NCBI RefSeq assembly: GCF_003075045.1
Contig: NZ_QCZD01000006.1
Span: 62,001-126,000 of the forward strand
Length of the DNA stretch: 64,000 nt
Direction: 5' to 3'
Origin: Maribacter litoralis
GTDB lineage: Bacteria > Bacteroidota > Bacteroidia > Flavobacteriales > Flavobacteriaceae
A model generated the notes under the pieces. That model worked only from the letters and a program-made list of their open reading frames with translations, did no database searches and was not told the DNA's origin. Positions 52,286 to 60,692 of this stretch are shown here, piece by piece. Made by a program: the position numbers and the translations under genes. Every line of letters starts with the position of its first letter. Within the stretch, counting starts at the first letter, position 1.

Positions 52286-52933
52286 ATTTTTATAGTAGTC
52301 GTTAAGTACTGTTTTTCTTCCAATGGTCTTTGTAATGATATCTTTTTCAAGATCCCATCCTCTAGCTGGTGAGTATTCTCTACCATACCAAATAATTTGT
52401 AAATGAAGATCGTTCCATATTTCTTTTGGAAATAATCTTTTAGCATCCTTTTCTGTTTGTACTACATTTTTACCGTTGGTAAAACCCCACCTGTATAGCA
52501 ACCTATGTATATGGGTGTCTACAGGAAATGCCGGTATACCAAATGCTTGAGATATTACCACACTCGCCGTTTTATGGCCAACTGCCGGTAATTCTTCTAA
52601 ATCTGGCAAATTCTGGGGTACTTCACCATTATGTTTGTCTATCAATATTTTAGATAATCCATGAATACCTTTGGCTTTCATAGGAGACAAACCTACGGGT
52701 TTTATAATTTCCCTAATCTCATCTACACTTAGCTTAACCATGTCATATGGGTTGTCTGCCCTGGCAAAAAGTAATGGGGTAATTTTGTTGACCCTTACAT
52801 CTGTACTTTGTGCCGACATCAATACGGCAATTAATAATGTATATGGGTCTTTATGGTCTAAAGGAACAGGAATTTCAGGATATAACTCTTGTAAAGTATC
52901 AATTGTAAAAGCTATTTTTTCGGCTTTCGTCAT
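52271..52933 (-). CDS. nth: Endonuclease III-like DNA glycosylase lacking the Fe-S cysteines
   Basis: 220 aa. The helix-hairpin-helix LPAVGHKTASVV with the catalytic Lys and the following Asp (FPVDTHIHR) are intact, so glycosylase/lyase chemistry on oxidised pyrimidines should persist. The C-terminal region that usually holds the four cysteines of the [4Fe-4S] cluster reads WYGREYSPARGWDLEKDI and contains no Cys at all. Bacterial Nth proteins without the cluster exist but are the minority. The last codons lie in the terminator hairpin of the preceding module. Confidence 0.88.
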   Translation of the reverse strand: MTKAEKIAFTIDTLQELYPEIPVPLDHKDPYTLLIAVLMSAQSTDVRVNKITPLLFARADNPYDMVKLSVDEIREIIKPVGLSPMKAKGIHGLSKILIDKHNGEVPQNLPDLEELPAVGHKTASVVISQAFGIPAFPVDTHIHRLLYRWGFTNGKNVVQTEKDAKRLFPKEIWNDLHLQIIWYGREYSPARGWDLEKDIITKTIGRKTVLNDYYKNKKTR

Positions 52934-52941
52934 TAATTGTT

Positions 52942-52949
52942 TAATTTTG
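52942..52949 (+). promoter_or_regulatory. -7 element TAATTTTG of the bcp gene
   Basis: TAnnTTTG, 39 bp before ATG 52989, in the divergent space with nth. Tentative. Confidence 0.35.
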
Positions 52950-52988
52950 ATTGAAAATATTTAAACACAAATTTAAAAAATATCATAG

Positions 52989-53441
52989 ATGAATACATTA
53001 AAAGTTGGTGATAAAGTACCATCGTTTTCTGCAAAAGATCAAGATGGAAATACGGTCAATTTAACAGACTTTAAAGGGAAAAAATTAATCGTATTTTTCT
53101 ATCCTAAAGCAAGTACACCAGGTTGTACTGCAGAAGCTTGCAATTTAAGGGATAATTATGCTGAATTACAAGCTCAAGGATATGAACTTTTGGGTGTAAG
53201 CGCGGATTCTGAAAAAAGGCAGACCAATTTTAGAAATAAATATGAGTTTCCTTTTCCTTTATTGGCAGATGAAGATCATACGGTAATCAATGCATTTGGT
53301 GTGTGGGGATTGAAGAAATTTATGGGGCGTGAGTATGATGGTATTCATAGAAAAACCTTTGTAATTGATGGTGATGGAATTGTTACGAAAGTGATTGATA
53401 AGGTAAAAACAAAAGACCATGCAGCTCAGTTATTAGATTGA
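52989..53441 (+). CDS. bcp: Thioredoxin-dependent thiol peroxidase (Bcp/PrxQ)
   Basis: 150 aa peroxiredoxin. The peroxidatic Cys46 is in YPKASTPGCTAEACNLRD, where the pattern PGCTxExC puts the resolving Cys51 five residues later, as in PrxQ-type enzymes. The conserved Arg of the active site is in HRKTFVID (about 121). It reduces H2O2 and organic hydroperoxides with thioredoxin. Single gene, with terminator 23 bp after the stop. Confidence 0.92.
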   Translation: MNTLKVGDKVPSFSAKDQDGNTVNLTDFKGKKLIVFFYPKASTPGCTAEACNLRDNYAELQAQGYELLGVSADSEKRQTNFRNKYEFPFPLLADEDHTVINAFGVWGLKKFMGREYDGIHRKTFVIDGDGIVTKVIDKVKTKDHAAQLLD

Positions 53442-53464
53442 TTGTCAATATTTATAAATAAATA

Positions 53465-53489
53465 AAAAGCCCACTAGTAGTGGGCTTTT
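53465..53489. terminator. Rho-independent terminator (bidirectional)
   Basis: Arms AAAAGCCCACTA and TAGTGGGCTTTT with a single-base centre, between bcp and the convergent conserved protein. Confidence 0.9.
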
Positions 53490-53517
53490 ATACTTTGTAT
53501 CAGTATTGTTTAGATGC

Positions 53518-54972
53518 TTATTTTGTTTCTTGTTCTTCAGTTTTTCTAGTGAACAATTGTTTTTGCTTTATAATTTCCGCAATACCTTCAGGTAACATTT
53601 CTTCCCAACCATCTTCATTGTTCATAAGCTTCTTAAGAACATCTCTAGAGAAAATATGCATAACATCTGGTTCGTAATCTATAATGTCCATTACCTTTCC
53701 ATTGTATTTAAAGAATTTGTACAACTCTTTCATACGTGGGTGTACTTTAACATTGTTACTTGTCATGATCTGCCCGGTATCTGGGTTTTTCATTGGGTAC
53801 AAGTATACCTGTAAATCCTTAAAGAATAATTTACCAAAAGCTTCAAGTATACCACCACTTAAATGGCGGTAATATTTCTCATCGAATATATCTACCAGGT
53901 TGTTGACACCCATGGTAAGACCAATTCTGTTCTTGGTATAATTGTTAAAATATTCTACTAATTTATAATACTCTTGAAATTTAGAAATCATTACAGAATG
54001 ACCTAGAGAACACAGTAATTCTGCTCTGTCCATAAAGTCTTGCTCGTCAATTTCACCAGAAGCTTTTAGGTTTGAAAGTGTTATTTCAAAAATTACAATA
54101 GTATTGTTTTGATCAACACCTTTATCTCTAATGAAAATGTCATATGACTTTTCAAACATGTCTAAATTGACCTTGGTAACGGGTCTAAAACTACCACGTA
54201 AAGCCAATATGTTCTTTTTGTAAAGAACGGCAGCAGGTAAAAGGTTATTACCATCTGGACCGAACATTACGGCATCTGTCATATCATTTTTAATAAGCTG
54301 TAAGCTCATTAAACGATTATCTACCTCTTTAAAATTTGGTCCGGAGAAATTGATCATGTCAATTTCCAATATATCTTTATCTATATGGTCATATAGATAT
54401 TTCAACATTTTCTTTGGTTTATGATATTTGTAAAAAGCACCATAAATTAAGTTAACGCCCAGTATACCCAAAGTTTCTTGTTGTAATCTTGCTTCGTTCT
54501 GCTTAAAACGAATGTGAAGAATGATCTCGTCGAATTCTTTTTGATTAGGGTCTAATTGGTACCTAATTCCTACCCATCCATGACCTTTGTAACGCTTTGA
54601 AAAATCTATGGTCGCTACTGTATTTGCATATGAGAAAAACAATCTTTCAGGGTGGTTTTCTCTGCTAATACGTTCTTCCATTAACTGCATTTCGTAATCC
54701 AGCATTGTTTTTAATCTTGCTTGGGTTACATAGCGTCCATCAGATTCTATGCCGTAAATAGCATCACTAAAATCTTTATCATAAGCACTCATTGCCTTGG
54801 CAATGGTGCCAGATGCACCACCGGACCTAAAGAAATGACGGGCAGTTTCTTGCCCGGCGCCAATTTCTGCAAAAGTTCCGTAGATATCCGGATTTAAATT
54901 TATTCTTAAGGTTTTTGCCTTTATAGAGGGAATATTTTCAAAAACACTATCTCTTTTTAATACCGATGCCAT
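53518..54972 (-). CDS. Conserved cytosolic protein, often misnamed TonB-dependent receptor
   Basis: 484 aa. No signal peptide, no beta-barrel periodicity, no membrane helix; the sequence begins KRDSVFENIPSIKAKTLRINLN and contains conserved blocks GAGQETARHFFRSGGASGTIAKAMSAYDKDFSDAIYG, LRGSFRPVTKVN and GLTMGVNNLVDIFDEKYYRHLSGGILEAFGKLF. I recognise it as a broadly conserved bacterial family whose function is unknown and whose database names (TonB receptor, nicotinate-nucleotide adenylyltransferase) are transferred mistakes. Nothing in the sequence supports either name. Confidence 0.82.
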   Translation of the reverse strand: MASVLKRDSVFENIPSIKAKTLRINLNPDIYGTFAEIGAGQETARHFFRSGGASGTIAKAMSAYDKDFSDAIYGIESDGRYVTQARLKTMLDYEMQLMEERISRENHPERLFFSYANTVATIDFSKRYKGHGWVGIRYQLDPNQKEFDEIILHIRFKQNEARLQQETLGILGVNLIYGAFYKYHKPKKMLKYLYDHIDKDILEIDMINFSGPNFKEVDNRLMSLQLIKNDMTDAVMFGPDGNNLLPAAVLYKKNILALRGSFRPVTKVNLDMFEKSYDIFIRDKGVDQNNTIVIFEITLSNLKASGEIDEQDFMDRAELLCSLGHSVMISKFQEYYKLVEYFNNYTKNRIGLTMGVNNLVDIFDEKYYRHLSGGILEAFGKLFFKDLQVYLYPMKNPDTGQIMTSNNVKVHPRMKELYKFFKYNGKVMDIIDYEPDVMHIFSRDVLKKLMNNEDGWEEMLPEGIAEIIKQKQLFTRKTEEQETK

Positions 54973-55129
54973 TTTGTTAGCTGTTTAACTTTTAACAAAG
55001 TTATAAAGAATGGTTGTGACAACGAGCAATAGCCGTGAAAAATTGGAAGAAGTTTTGGTAATTGTTTTAATTGCCTTTCATTTCTGTCAATCTATTTAAA
55101 TTCCATCATCAATTTTATTAAAAAGGAAT

Positions 55130-55137
55130 TAAATTTG
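55130..55137 (+). promoter_or_regulatory. -7 element TAAATTTG
   Basis: TAnnTTTG, 6 bp before the ATG of the PhnP-like gene at 55144; would make a nearly leaderless message. Tentative. Confidence 0.4.
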
Positions 55138-55143
55138 TAGCAC

Positions 55144-55920
55144 ATGACCAATGAATTAAGTGTTACTTTTTTAGGAACGGGAACTTCTCAAGGTATTCCA
55201 ATTATTGGCAGTACGCATCCTGTTTGTTTGAGTAGTGATCAAAAAGATAAAAGACTTCGGGTTTCGGTATTACTTTCATGGAAAGAATATAACTATGTTA
55301 TTGATTGTGGTCCAGATTTTAGGCAACAAATGCTGAAGCAGAACGTAACTCGACTTGACGGTATTTTGTATACTCATGAGCATTCTGATCATACTGCCGG
55401 TTTAGATGATATTCGCCCCTATTTTTTTAGACAGGGTAACATTCCGCTGTATGCACATAGTAGGGTAGTGGCCTCTTTAAAGAAAAGATTTGACTACATT
55501 TTTGTGGAAAAAGATAAATACCCTGGGGCACCCACTGTTGATATTCATTTGGTAAATAATAATCACCCATTTACAATTGGCGATAGGTTGGTAACACCCA
55601 TTAATGTTATGCATAATAAAGTGCAGGTTTTTGGGTATAGAATAGGCGATTTTACCTATTTAACGGATGTTAAAACTATAGCGCCAGAAGAATTGGAAAA
55701 AATTAAAGGTTCTAAAGTGGTAGTGGTAAACGCATTACGACAAGAGCCTCATATTTCACATTTTAATTTAGAAGAGGCTCTGGACTTTATTGAATTAATT
55801 AAACCAGAAAAAGCATATTTAACACACATAAGTCACTTACTTGGTTTTCATAATGAGGTAGAAAAATCTTTACCTAATAATGTACATTTGGCTTATGATA
55901 ATTTAAAAATTACCATTTAA
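55144..55920 (+). CDS. Metallo-beta-lactamase-fold hydrolase, PhnP-like
   Basis: 258 aa. Starts VTFLGTGTSQGIPIIG, a hallmark of the PhnP/RNase Z-like subfamily; metal-binding motifs HEHSDH (about 80-85), HN at 160, D (LTDVK) and the C-terminal THISH. No signal. PhnP hydrolyses cyclic phosphodiesters of 5-phosphoribosyl-1,2-cyclic phosphate in phosphonate breakdown, but without other phn genes the substrate is only suggested. The downstream 164-aa gene begins 2 bp after it. Confidence 0.85.
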   Translation: MTNELSVTFLGTGTSQGIPIIGSTHPVCLSSDQKDKRLRVSVLLSWKEYNYVIDCGPDFRQQMLKQNVTRLDGILYTHEHSDHTAGLDDIRPYFFRQGNIPLYAHSRVVASLKKRFDYIFVEKDKYPGAPTVDIHLVNNNHPFTIGDRLVTPINVMHNKVQVFGYRIGDFTYLTDVKTIAPEELEKIKGSKVVVVNALRQEPHISHFNLEEALDFIELIKPEKAYLTHISHLLGFHNEVEKSLPNNVHLAYDNLKITI

Positions 55921-55922
55921 CT

Positions 55923-56417
55923 ATGAAGAGCAAAATATTTCTTTACCTGTTTTTATTTGTATCATTAATTTGTCTGTACTTATTTGTAAGTAGTAATAAC
56001 ATAGTAAAAGCCGGATCGGAGAAAATTTTAAAATTGGAGGACCAAGTGGAACTTTTAAAAGATTCTGTACAGAAATCTTCTTTAAAAGTATTGGATATGC
56101 AGTACTTTTCATTGGAAAATAATGATGACGCCTTAGCTTATTTTGATCATTTAGATTTGGAAAATCCTGCTGGCTATATTGCTGATAAATTATTGGAAAC
56201 CAATGCCCAAAAGGGTGATAATCCTTTAGTGCCTTATGAAGGCATGCAAAACGATTTTAAAATCAATAAGATAAAAGTTCTTAACCATAAATGGATATTG
56301 ACCGATTTTTCCGATGGAAAATATTGGGGAGAACTATTGATTAGATATGAGCTAAAAGATGATCTCGGAGTGGATTTCACTTTAATAGATCACTTGTTAT
56401 ATACCCGTAGCAATTAG
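55923..56417 (+). CDS. Membrane-anchored protein of unknown function
   Basis: 164 aa. One N-terminal membrane helix (about 4-22, IFLYLFLFVSLICLYLFV) and a soluble domain with a short coiled coil (about 34-58) followed by a beta-rich part ending LGVDFTLIDHLLYTRSN. It follows the PhnP-like gene after 2 bp and overlaps the convergent esterase stop by 4 bp. I know no family for it; related proteins occur next to PhnP-like genes in other flavobacteria as far as I can recall. Confidence 0.7.
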   Translation: MKSKIFLYLFLFVSLICLYLFVSSNNIVKAGSEKILKLEDQVELLKDSVQKSSLKVLDMQYFSLENNDDALAYFDHLDLENPAGYIADKLLETNAQKGDNPLVPYEGMQNDFKINKIKVLNHKWILTDFSDGKYWGELLIRYELKDDLGVDFTLIDHLLYTRSN

Positions 56418-57073
56418 AGTTTAGTAGAAATCCATTTTTGTAGCGAATAAAAATTTTGCGGTGCTACACCATGCCCAGCGGGAAATTCTTCAAAAACATG
56501 TTTTATATTTAATTTCTCTAATAATAAAGGAGCTTTTCGTGCCCATTCTATTGGGATAACCTGATCCATGTCTCCATGAGAACAATAAAAGTTAAGATGT
56601 TCAAAATTGTTCTCTTTATAGGTTTCTACGAGAATATTTTCATTGATATAACCACTTAAAGCAATAATGTTATTAACCTTTTCGGGGTATGACAAAGCCA
56701 CGGCATAACTAAGTATGGTACCTTGACTAAACCCTAAAAGGCTCACATTGTTTTCATCTAAGCCATAGGTAGAACAAGCTTCATCAATAAAGCTTTTTAT
56801 TTTATCACGAGATTCAATGGCTTGATCGTCATCGCTCCATTTTCCTTTGTCATTATCAAAATTTATGGCATACCATGCATAACCGTAGGGTTGTAAAACG
56901 TAAGGTGCGCGCACGGATATTATACATAATTCCTCAGGTAATTCAGACGCAAAAGAGAATAAATCTTCTTCATTGCTACCGTAACCGTGCAGCATAAAAA
57001 GTACTGGTGGTTTTTTATCGGTAAGGCTAGAAGGTCTAATAATGTGTTCTAAAGATAGGGGAGCTGTTGTCAT
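56414..57073 (-). CDS. Phospholipase/carboxylesterase family alpha/beta hydrolase
   Basis: 219 aa, no signal peptide. HGYGSNEEDLF forms the oxyanion hole (about 30-40), the nucleophile Ser119 sits in GFSQGTI, Asp177 in HGDMDQVIP and His208 in AGHGVAP. This is the bacterial YitV/ybfF-like or phospholipase-carboxylesterase (Abhydrolase_2) type, with small ester substrates. It is the last gene of the minus-strand group that starts with the BatA-domain gene, 4 bp after the DUF4870-like gene. Confidence 0.87.
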   Translation of the reverse strand: MTTAPLSLEHIIRPSSLTDKKPPVLFMLHGYGSNEEDLFSFASELPEELCIISVRAPYVLQPYGYAWYAINFDNDKGKWSDDDQAIESRDKIKSFIDEACSTYGLDENNVSLLGFSQGTILSYAVALSYPEKVNNIIALSGYINENILVETYKENNFEHLNFYCSHGDMDQVIPIEWARKAPLLLEKLNIKHVFEEFPAGHGVAPQNFYSLQKWISTKL

Positions 57074-57077
57074 GATA

Positions 57078-57407
57078 TTAATTGATAAAAGTGAACCATT
57101 TTTGGAAATAGGGGCCCAAAACGGGAACCGATTGTTCTTTGTTTGCCAATGCGCCTATAAAGCCATAAAACCAAAGTACAATATAGAATATGTAAAGACC
57201 ATAAAAGCCATAAACATTTCCCCATTGCGCATTTAATAGAGCAAAAGCAATAAAAATTAGGTGAAGTCCGAAAGCTTGTCTTGTATGAAACCGAGCAAAT
57301 TTGTGCTGTGGTTCGGCATTCATAGAAAGGGCAATTAAAGCCCCTACAATTGTTAGGTAGGCTACAATAGCCGTAGTTTTCCCAGGTATGTTAGAATTTT
57401 TTTCCAC
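57078..57407 (-). CDS. Tic20/DUF4870-like small membrane protein
   Basis: 109 aa with three or four membrane helices (about 10-28, 46-62, 65-90). The central HKFARFHTRQAFGLHL matches the F-x-x-x-H-A/T-x-Q-A-x-G pattern of DUF4870/Tic20-like proteins. No enzymatic motif. It lies between the degenerate dihydroorotase and the esterase, separated from each by 3-4 bp, so it is surely co-transcribed, but its role there is not evident. Confidence 0.8.
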   Translation of the reverse strand: MEKNSNIPGKTTAIVAYLTIVGALIALSMNAEPQHKFARFHTRQAFGLHLIFIAFALLNAQWGNVYGFYGLYIFYIVLWFYGFIGALANKEQSVPVLGPYFQKWFTFIN

Positions 57408-57410
57408 TAC

Positions 57411-58670
57411 TTATGCATTTAATACTAATTGGTTATTTGCAATGGCGCCTACTACTTTTCCTTTCATTTGTTTGCCGATTGCGATGGAGTTTTTACTAGA
57501 ACTAAAAATGTGATCTTTTGAAAATTCGTAAGTATCATTTACTGTAAAAAGCGAAAGATTCGCTTTTTGACCCACTTCCAATAGTGGTTCTTCCATGCCA
57601 AAGATAGAGCGACCTTTTGTTAGTATTGCAATGGTCTCTTCTACATTGAATAATTCATTAAGCATACCAAAAGCACTTTCTAAACCAATGGTACCAAAAT
57701 CGGCATTATCGAACTCCACATGTTTTAGTTCAACATTCAAAGGGGTATGGTCTGTGGTAACTAAATCTATTGTTCCGTTTGCAACACCTTTTTGTAAAGC
57801 TTTTATATCTGCTGAAGTTCTAAGTGGCGGTAATACTTTATATTGTGTGTCAAAATCTTCTAGGTCACTATCGGTTATCACAAGGTTATGTGCTGCAACA
57901 CTACAGGTTACTTGTAAACCTTTCTTCTTTGCATCAGCAATAAGCTTTACTGATTTGGCAGTGGAAATCGTTGGTATAAAAAGTTTGCCGCCAGTATATT
58001 CCAACACGAATAAATCTCTTGCAATCTGTAATTCTTCCGCTAAAGCCGGTATTCCTTTTAAACCTAATTTGGTACTTGTAATTCCTTCGTTTACGATACC
58101 TTTTCCGGAAATACTTTTATCCAGCGGAAACGAAAATACCATTCCGTCAAAATTTTGAGCATATTGCAAGGCTATCTTTAACATGTTGGCATTTGCCAAA
58201 GAATGCTTGTAATCGTAAAATCCTAAAGCTCCTGCATTTTTCATATCATAAAGTTCGGCAAGAACCTCTCCTTCACCGCCCACAGTTAAATTTCCTAAAG
58301 GATGCAAGGTTGTCAATTGGTCTTTTCCTGCATTTTTTAAGTATACTATATCTGAAGCTGAATCTGGTGTTGGGTGGCTACTGGTATTTAAGACCACATC
58401 TGTAAATCCGCTTTTTGCAGCCGTTTGTAGTCCGTTTTCAATAGTTTCCCTTTCTTCATAACCTGGTTCGCCAAAACTTACACCGCTATCGAACCAGCCT
58501 AAAGAAACATGTAGGTTTTTTATATCGATTACCTTGATTTTTCCAGTAGGTTCAATTTGGTTCTCTATAGCCTCAATGACCCCGTTCTTAATGAGAATGT
58601 CTCTCTTTTTTAAATGAAGATCTGTAGTGTTCCCATTTATTATAGTAACTGATTTTAAGAGTGCATTCAT
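57411..58670 (-). CDS. Dihydroorotase-like amidohydrolase lacking metal-binding histidines
   Basis: 419 aa. The overall fold and many motifs are those of class I dihydroorotases, such as GEPGYEERET, TTDHTPLN (Asp307) and AAHNLVITDSDL (His261). Yet the metal site HxHxR of the first strand reads DSGVSFGEPG (61-70), so both His and the Arg are missing, and the third ligand (His in xHxSTA) is Thr234 in PTISTA. Without these the enzyme should be inactive, as in the PyrC-prime (pDHO) type that only stabilises aspartate transcarbamoylase. It is co-transcribed with the BatA and DUF4870-like genes. Confidence 0.85.
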   Translation of the reverse strand: MNALLKSVTIINGNTTDLHLKKRDILIKNGVIEAIENQIEPTGKIKVIDIKNLHVSLGWFDSGVSFGEPGYEERETIENGLQTAAKSGFTDVVLNTSSHPTPDSASDIVYLKNAGKDQLTTLHPLGNLTVGGEGEVLAELYDMKNAGALGFYDYKHSLANANMLKIALQYAQNFDGMVFSFPLDKSISGKGIVNEGITSTKLGLKGIPALAEELQIARDLFVLEYTGGKLFIPTISTAKSVKLIADAKKKGLQVTCSVAAHNLVITDSDLEDFDTQYKVLPPLRTSADIKALQKGVANGTIDLVTTDHTPLNVELKHVEFDNADFGTIGLESAFGMLNELFNVEETIAILTKGRSIFGMEEPLLEVGQKANLSLFTVNDTYEFSKDHIFSSSKNSIAIGKQMKGKVVGAIANNQLVLNA

Positions 58671-58696
58671 AGGGTTATGGGTAGTTCGTTATTAGC

Positions 58697-60610
58697 TTAT
58701 TTTAAGAATCTTTGAAGTGCCGTTTCAATCAAAACAAATGCCAGTGCTAAAATAGCAAACCATTTCCAAAACTCGTTTATGGCGTTGTTTTTTTGACTTT
58801 CTAAAAAGAAATTCGACAATGATGTATTACTGTTTTCTGGAAGTGCTGCATAAAGTAACTCACTTTCCTTTCTGTTGTCATTAAAGCTGATATGCCTTAG
58901 AATTTTTTTATTATGCATTATTTTATAAATGCCCGCATCTGTAGGATTGTCCATAAAATTAATCTGTACTTTTTTAGGAAGCACACGTTGTTGCGGAATA
59001 AACTCATTGTTTTCGTTTGATATTTTTATAATATCATCTTGTTGCAATGTAATTGGTACCTCCACCTCTGTGTTATTACCAATGCTGGTATATAAAGGAG
59101 GGAGCTTTAAACTGTTCATGCCCATGTTATAAAAGACGGGAACAATTAGCGGGGAGTTTTTAAAATTAGAGTTATCATTATTTAACGCTGCAGAAAAGAA
59201 ATACGAACCATCGTTGCCAATTATAAAAGGGTCTTTATTTTGAAATTCAATAGCTATTGGTGCCTTAGTATTGATCTTAAAATGCCCACTTGCTTTTGGA
59301 AACTGAAAATTGGTTACCTGTTTTTCAAAAACATTTGTAAATAGGGAATGTGCCGTTATAACGTTGGAAATTGCTGCTTCTTGAGCAATGGTATTGCTGT
59401 ATTGGCTATTGTAATAAGATGTTGCTAAGGTATTGTATGAATTGGTGTCGCCATTGGTTGCCGGTATTAAAACAAAACTTCCACCATTTTTACTTAAAGT
59501 GTTTATTGCTGTAACCAGTGAACTTGGTAAGTTTTCAATTTCATTGAGTATTACTAAATCTTGATTTTCGATACTACTATAATTCAACTGACTTAATGAA
59601 CTTGTAGAAAAATTGAATTCATCATCGGTGTAAATACGCTTTAAAAAGTCGGCAGAAGAATTACCGATTGCCAACACATTAATTTTCGACTTTTCGTCAA
59701 TATTAAAGTAGAACTGGTTGTCATAGTCCAACCCTGTATCGGTAATGGCTACTTTACCCAAAAGAATATCTTTAGCGTTGATGGTAAAACTTACTTCAGC
59801 CTTTTTTCCATTATTGAACTTGGCGGCAGTTTTGGCAATAAGTTTATCATCGTTAAATAAGGAAACGGGTATTGTTTCATCTTCCGTATTTGTACTCAAT
59901 TGTGCTATTAACTCTATGTTCTCATTTGTTCGATCGCCTATGAAAACAGAGTCAATTGAGGTGTTTTTAATTTGAGAATTAATTGGTTTAATAAACTCAA
60001 TGTTGATATTCTCTAAAGTATCTATTTCAGTAGGATTGCCCATGCGCTGTTGAAAATCCGATATGAGAACAAGGTTCTTTTGTGATGCATTGTTTTTGGA
60101 AAAGAAAGTATTTCCTTTTAAAACAATTTCGTTAATATCTAGTTGTTCAGAAGAAACGGTAAGATTCAGCAGTTCGTTTTGAATATCACTCACTACTACA
60201 TTCTTAAAGACCTGTTTATTGGTAAATAGTGTAAATCGTTTGTCTTTTGGTATATATTTAATAAAATCTTGAATGGTGTTATTAAAGAGATTGCTGCCTT
60301 CCACTTGTCCATTCATACTATATGAATCGTCTAAATAAAATACCGTTTCCTTTTCTTGAAGTGCGGTACTATTGGCAATAAAGGGCTGGGCAAAGGCGAT
60401 TACCAAAGCTGCCAATAACCCCATTCTGGCAAATAACAATAGCCATTTTTTTAATGAGCTACTCTTTCTAGATTCAGAAACTACTAGTTTTAAGAATTTT
60501 ACATTGGTAAATGGTGTTTTCTTAAAACGGCGTAATTGAAATAAATGAATTAATATAGGAATAAGTAGTAGTAAAAGACCCCAAAGAAGTTCTGGATATT
60601 TAAATTGCAT
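58697..60610 (-). CDS. BatA-domain membrane protein (VWA-like)
   Basis: 637 aa. Two N-terminal membrane helices (about 8-22 and 58-77) enclose the BatA pattern LIPILIHLFQLRRFKKTPFTN; a VWA-like periplasmic domain follows with DIDAS-type MIDAS YLDDSYSMNGQ (about 94). A last helix closes the chain near 615-632. BatA-like proteins belong to the Bacteroidetes aerotolerance (Bat) group and MoxR-linked systems. No MoxR ATPase is in the window. The first gene of the minus-strand operon with the dihydroorotase, DUF4870-like and esterase genes. Confidence 0.83.
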   Translation of the reverse strand: MQFKYPELLWGLLLLLIPILIHLFQLRRFKKTPFTNVKFLKLVVSESRKSSSLKKWLLLFARMGLLAALVIAFAQPFIANSTALQEKETVFYLDDSYSMNGQVEGSNLFNNTIQDFIKYIPKDKRFTLFTNKQVFKNVVVSDIQNELLNLTVSSEQLDINEIVLKGNTFFSKNNASQKNLVLISDFQQRMGNPTEIDTLENINIEFIKPINSQIKNTSIDSVFIGDRTNENIELIAQLSTNTEDETIPVSLFNDDKLIAKTAAKFNNGKKAEVSFTINAKDILLGKVAITDTGLDYDNQFYFNIDEKSKINVLAIGNSSADFLKRIYTDDEFNFSTSSLSQLNYSSIENQDLVILNEIENLPSSLVTAINTLSKNGGSFVLIPATNGDTNSYNTLATSYYNSQYSNTIAQEAAISNVITAHSLFTNVFEKQVTNFQFPKASGHFKINTKAPIAIEFQNKDPFIIGNDGSYFFSAALNNDNSNFKNSPLIVPVFYNMGMNSLKLPPLYTSIGNNTEVEVPITLQQDDIIKISNENNEFIPQQRVLPKKVQINFMDNPTDAGIYKIMHNKKILRHISFNDNRKESELLYAALPENSNTSLSNFFLESQKNNAINEFWKWFAILALAFVLIETALQRFLK

Positions 60611-60692
60611 TCCTAATTTTGATTAGGTCAAAGATAATTATTTTGAATTTAGAAGTTTGTGAGAATACAACTATTATTTTTTGAAACTGAGA

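Noticed and set aside
53518-54972. TonB-dependent receptor annotation
   Set aside because: No signal peptide, plug or barrel.
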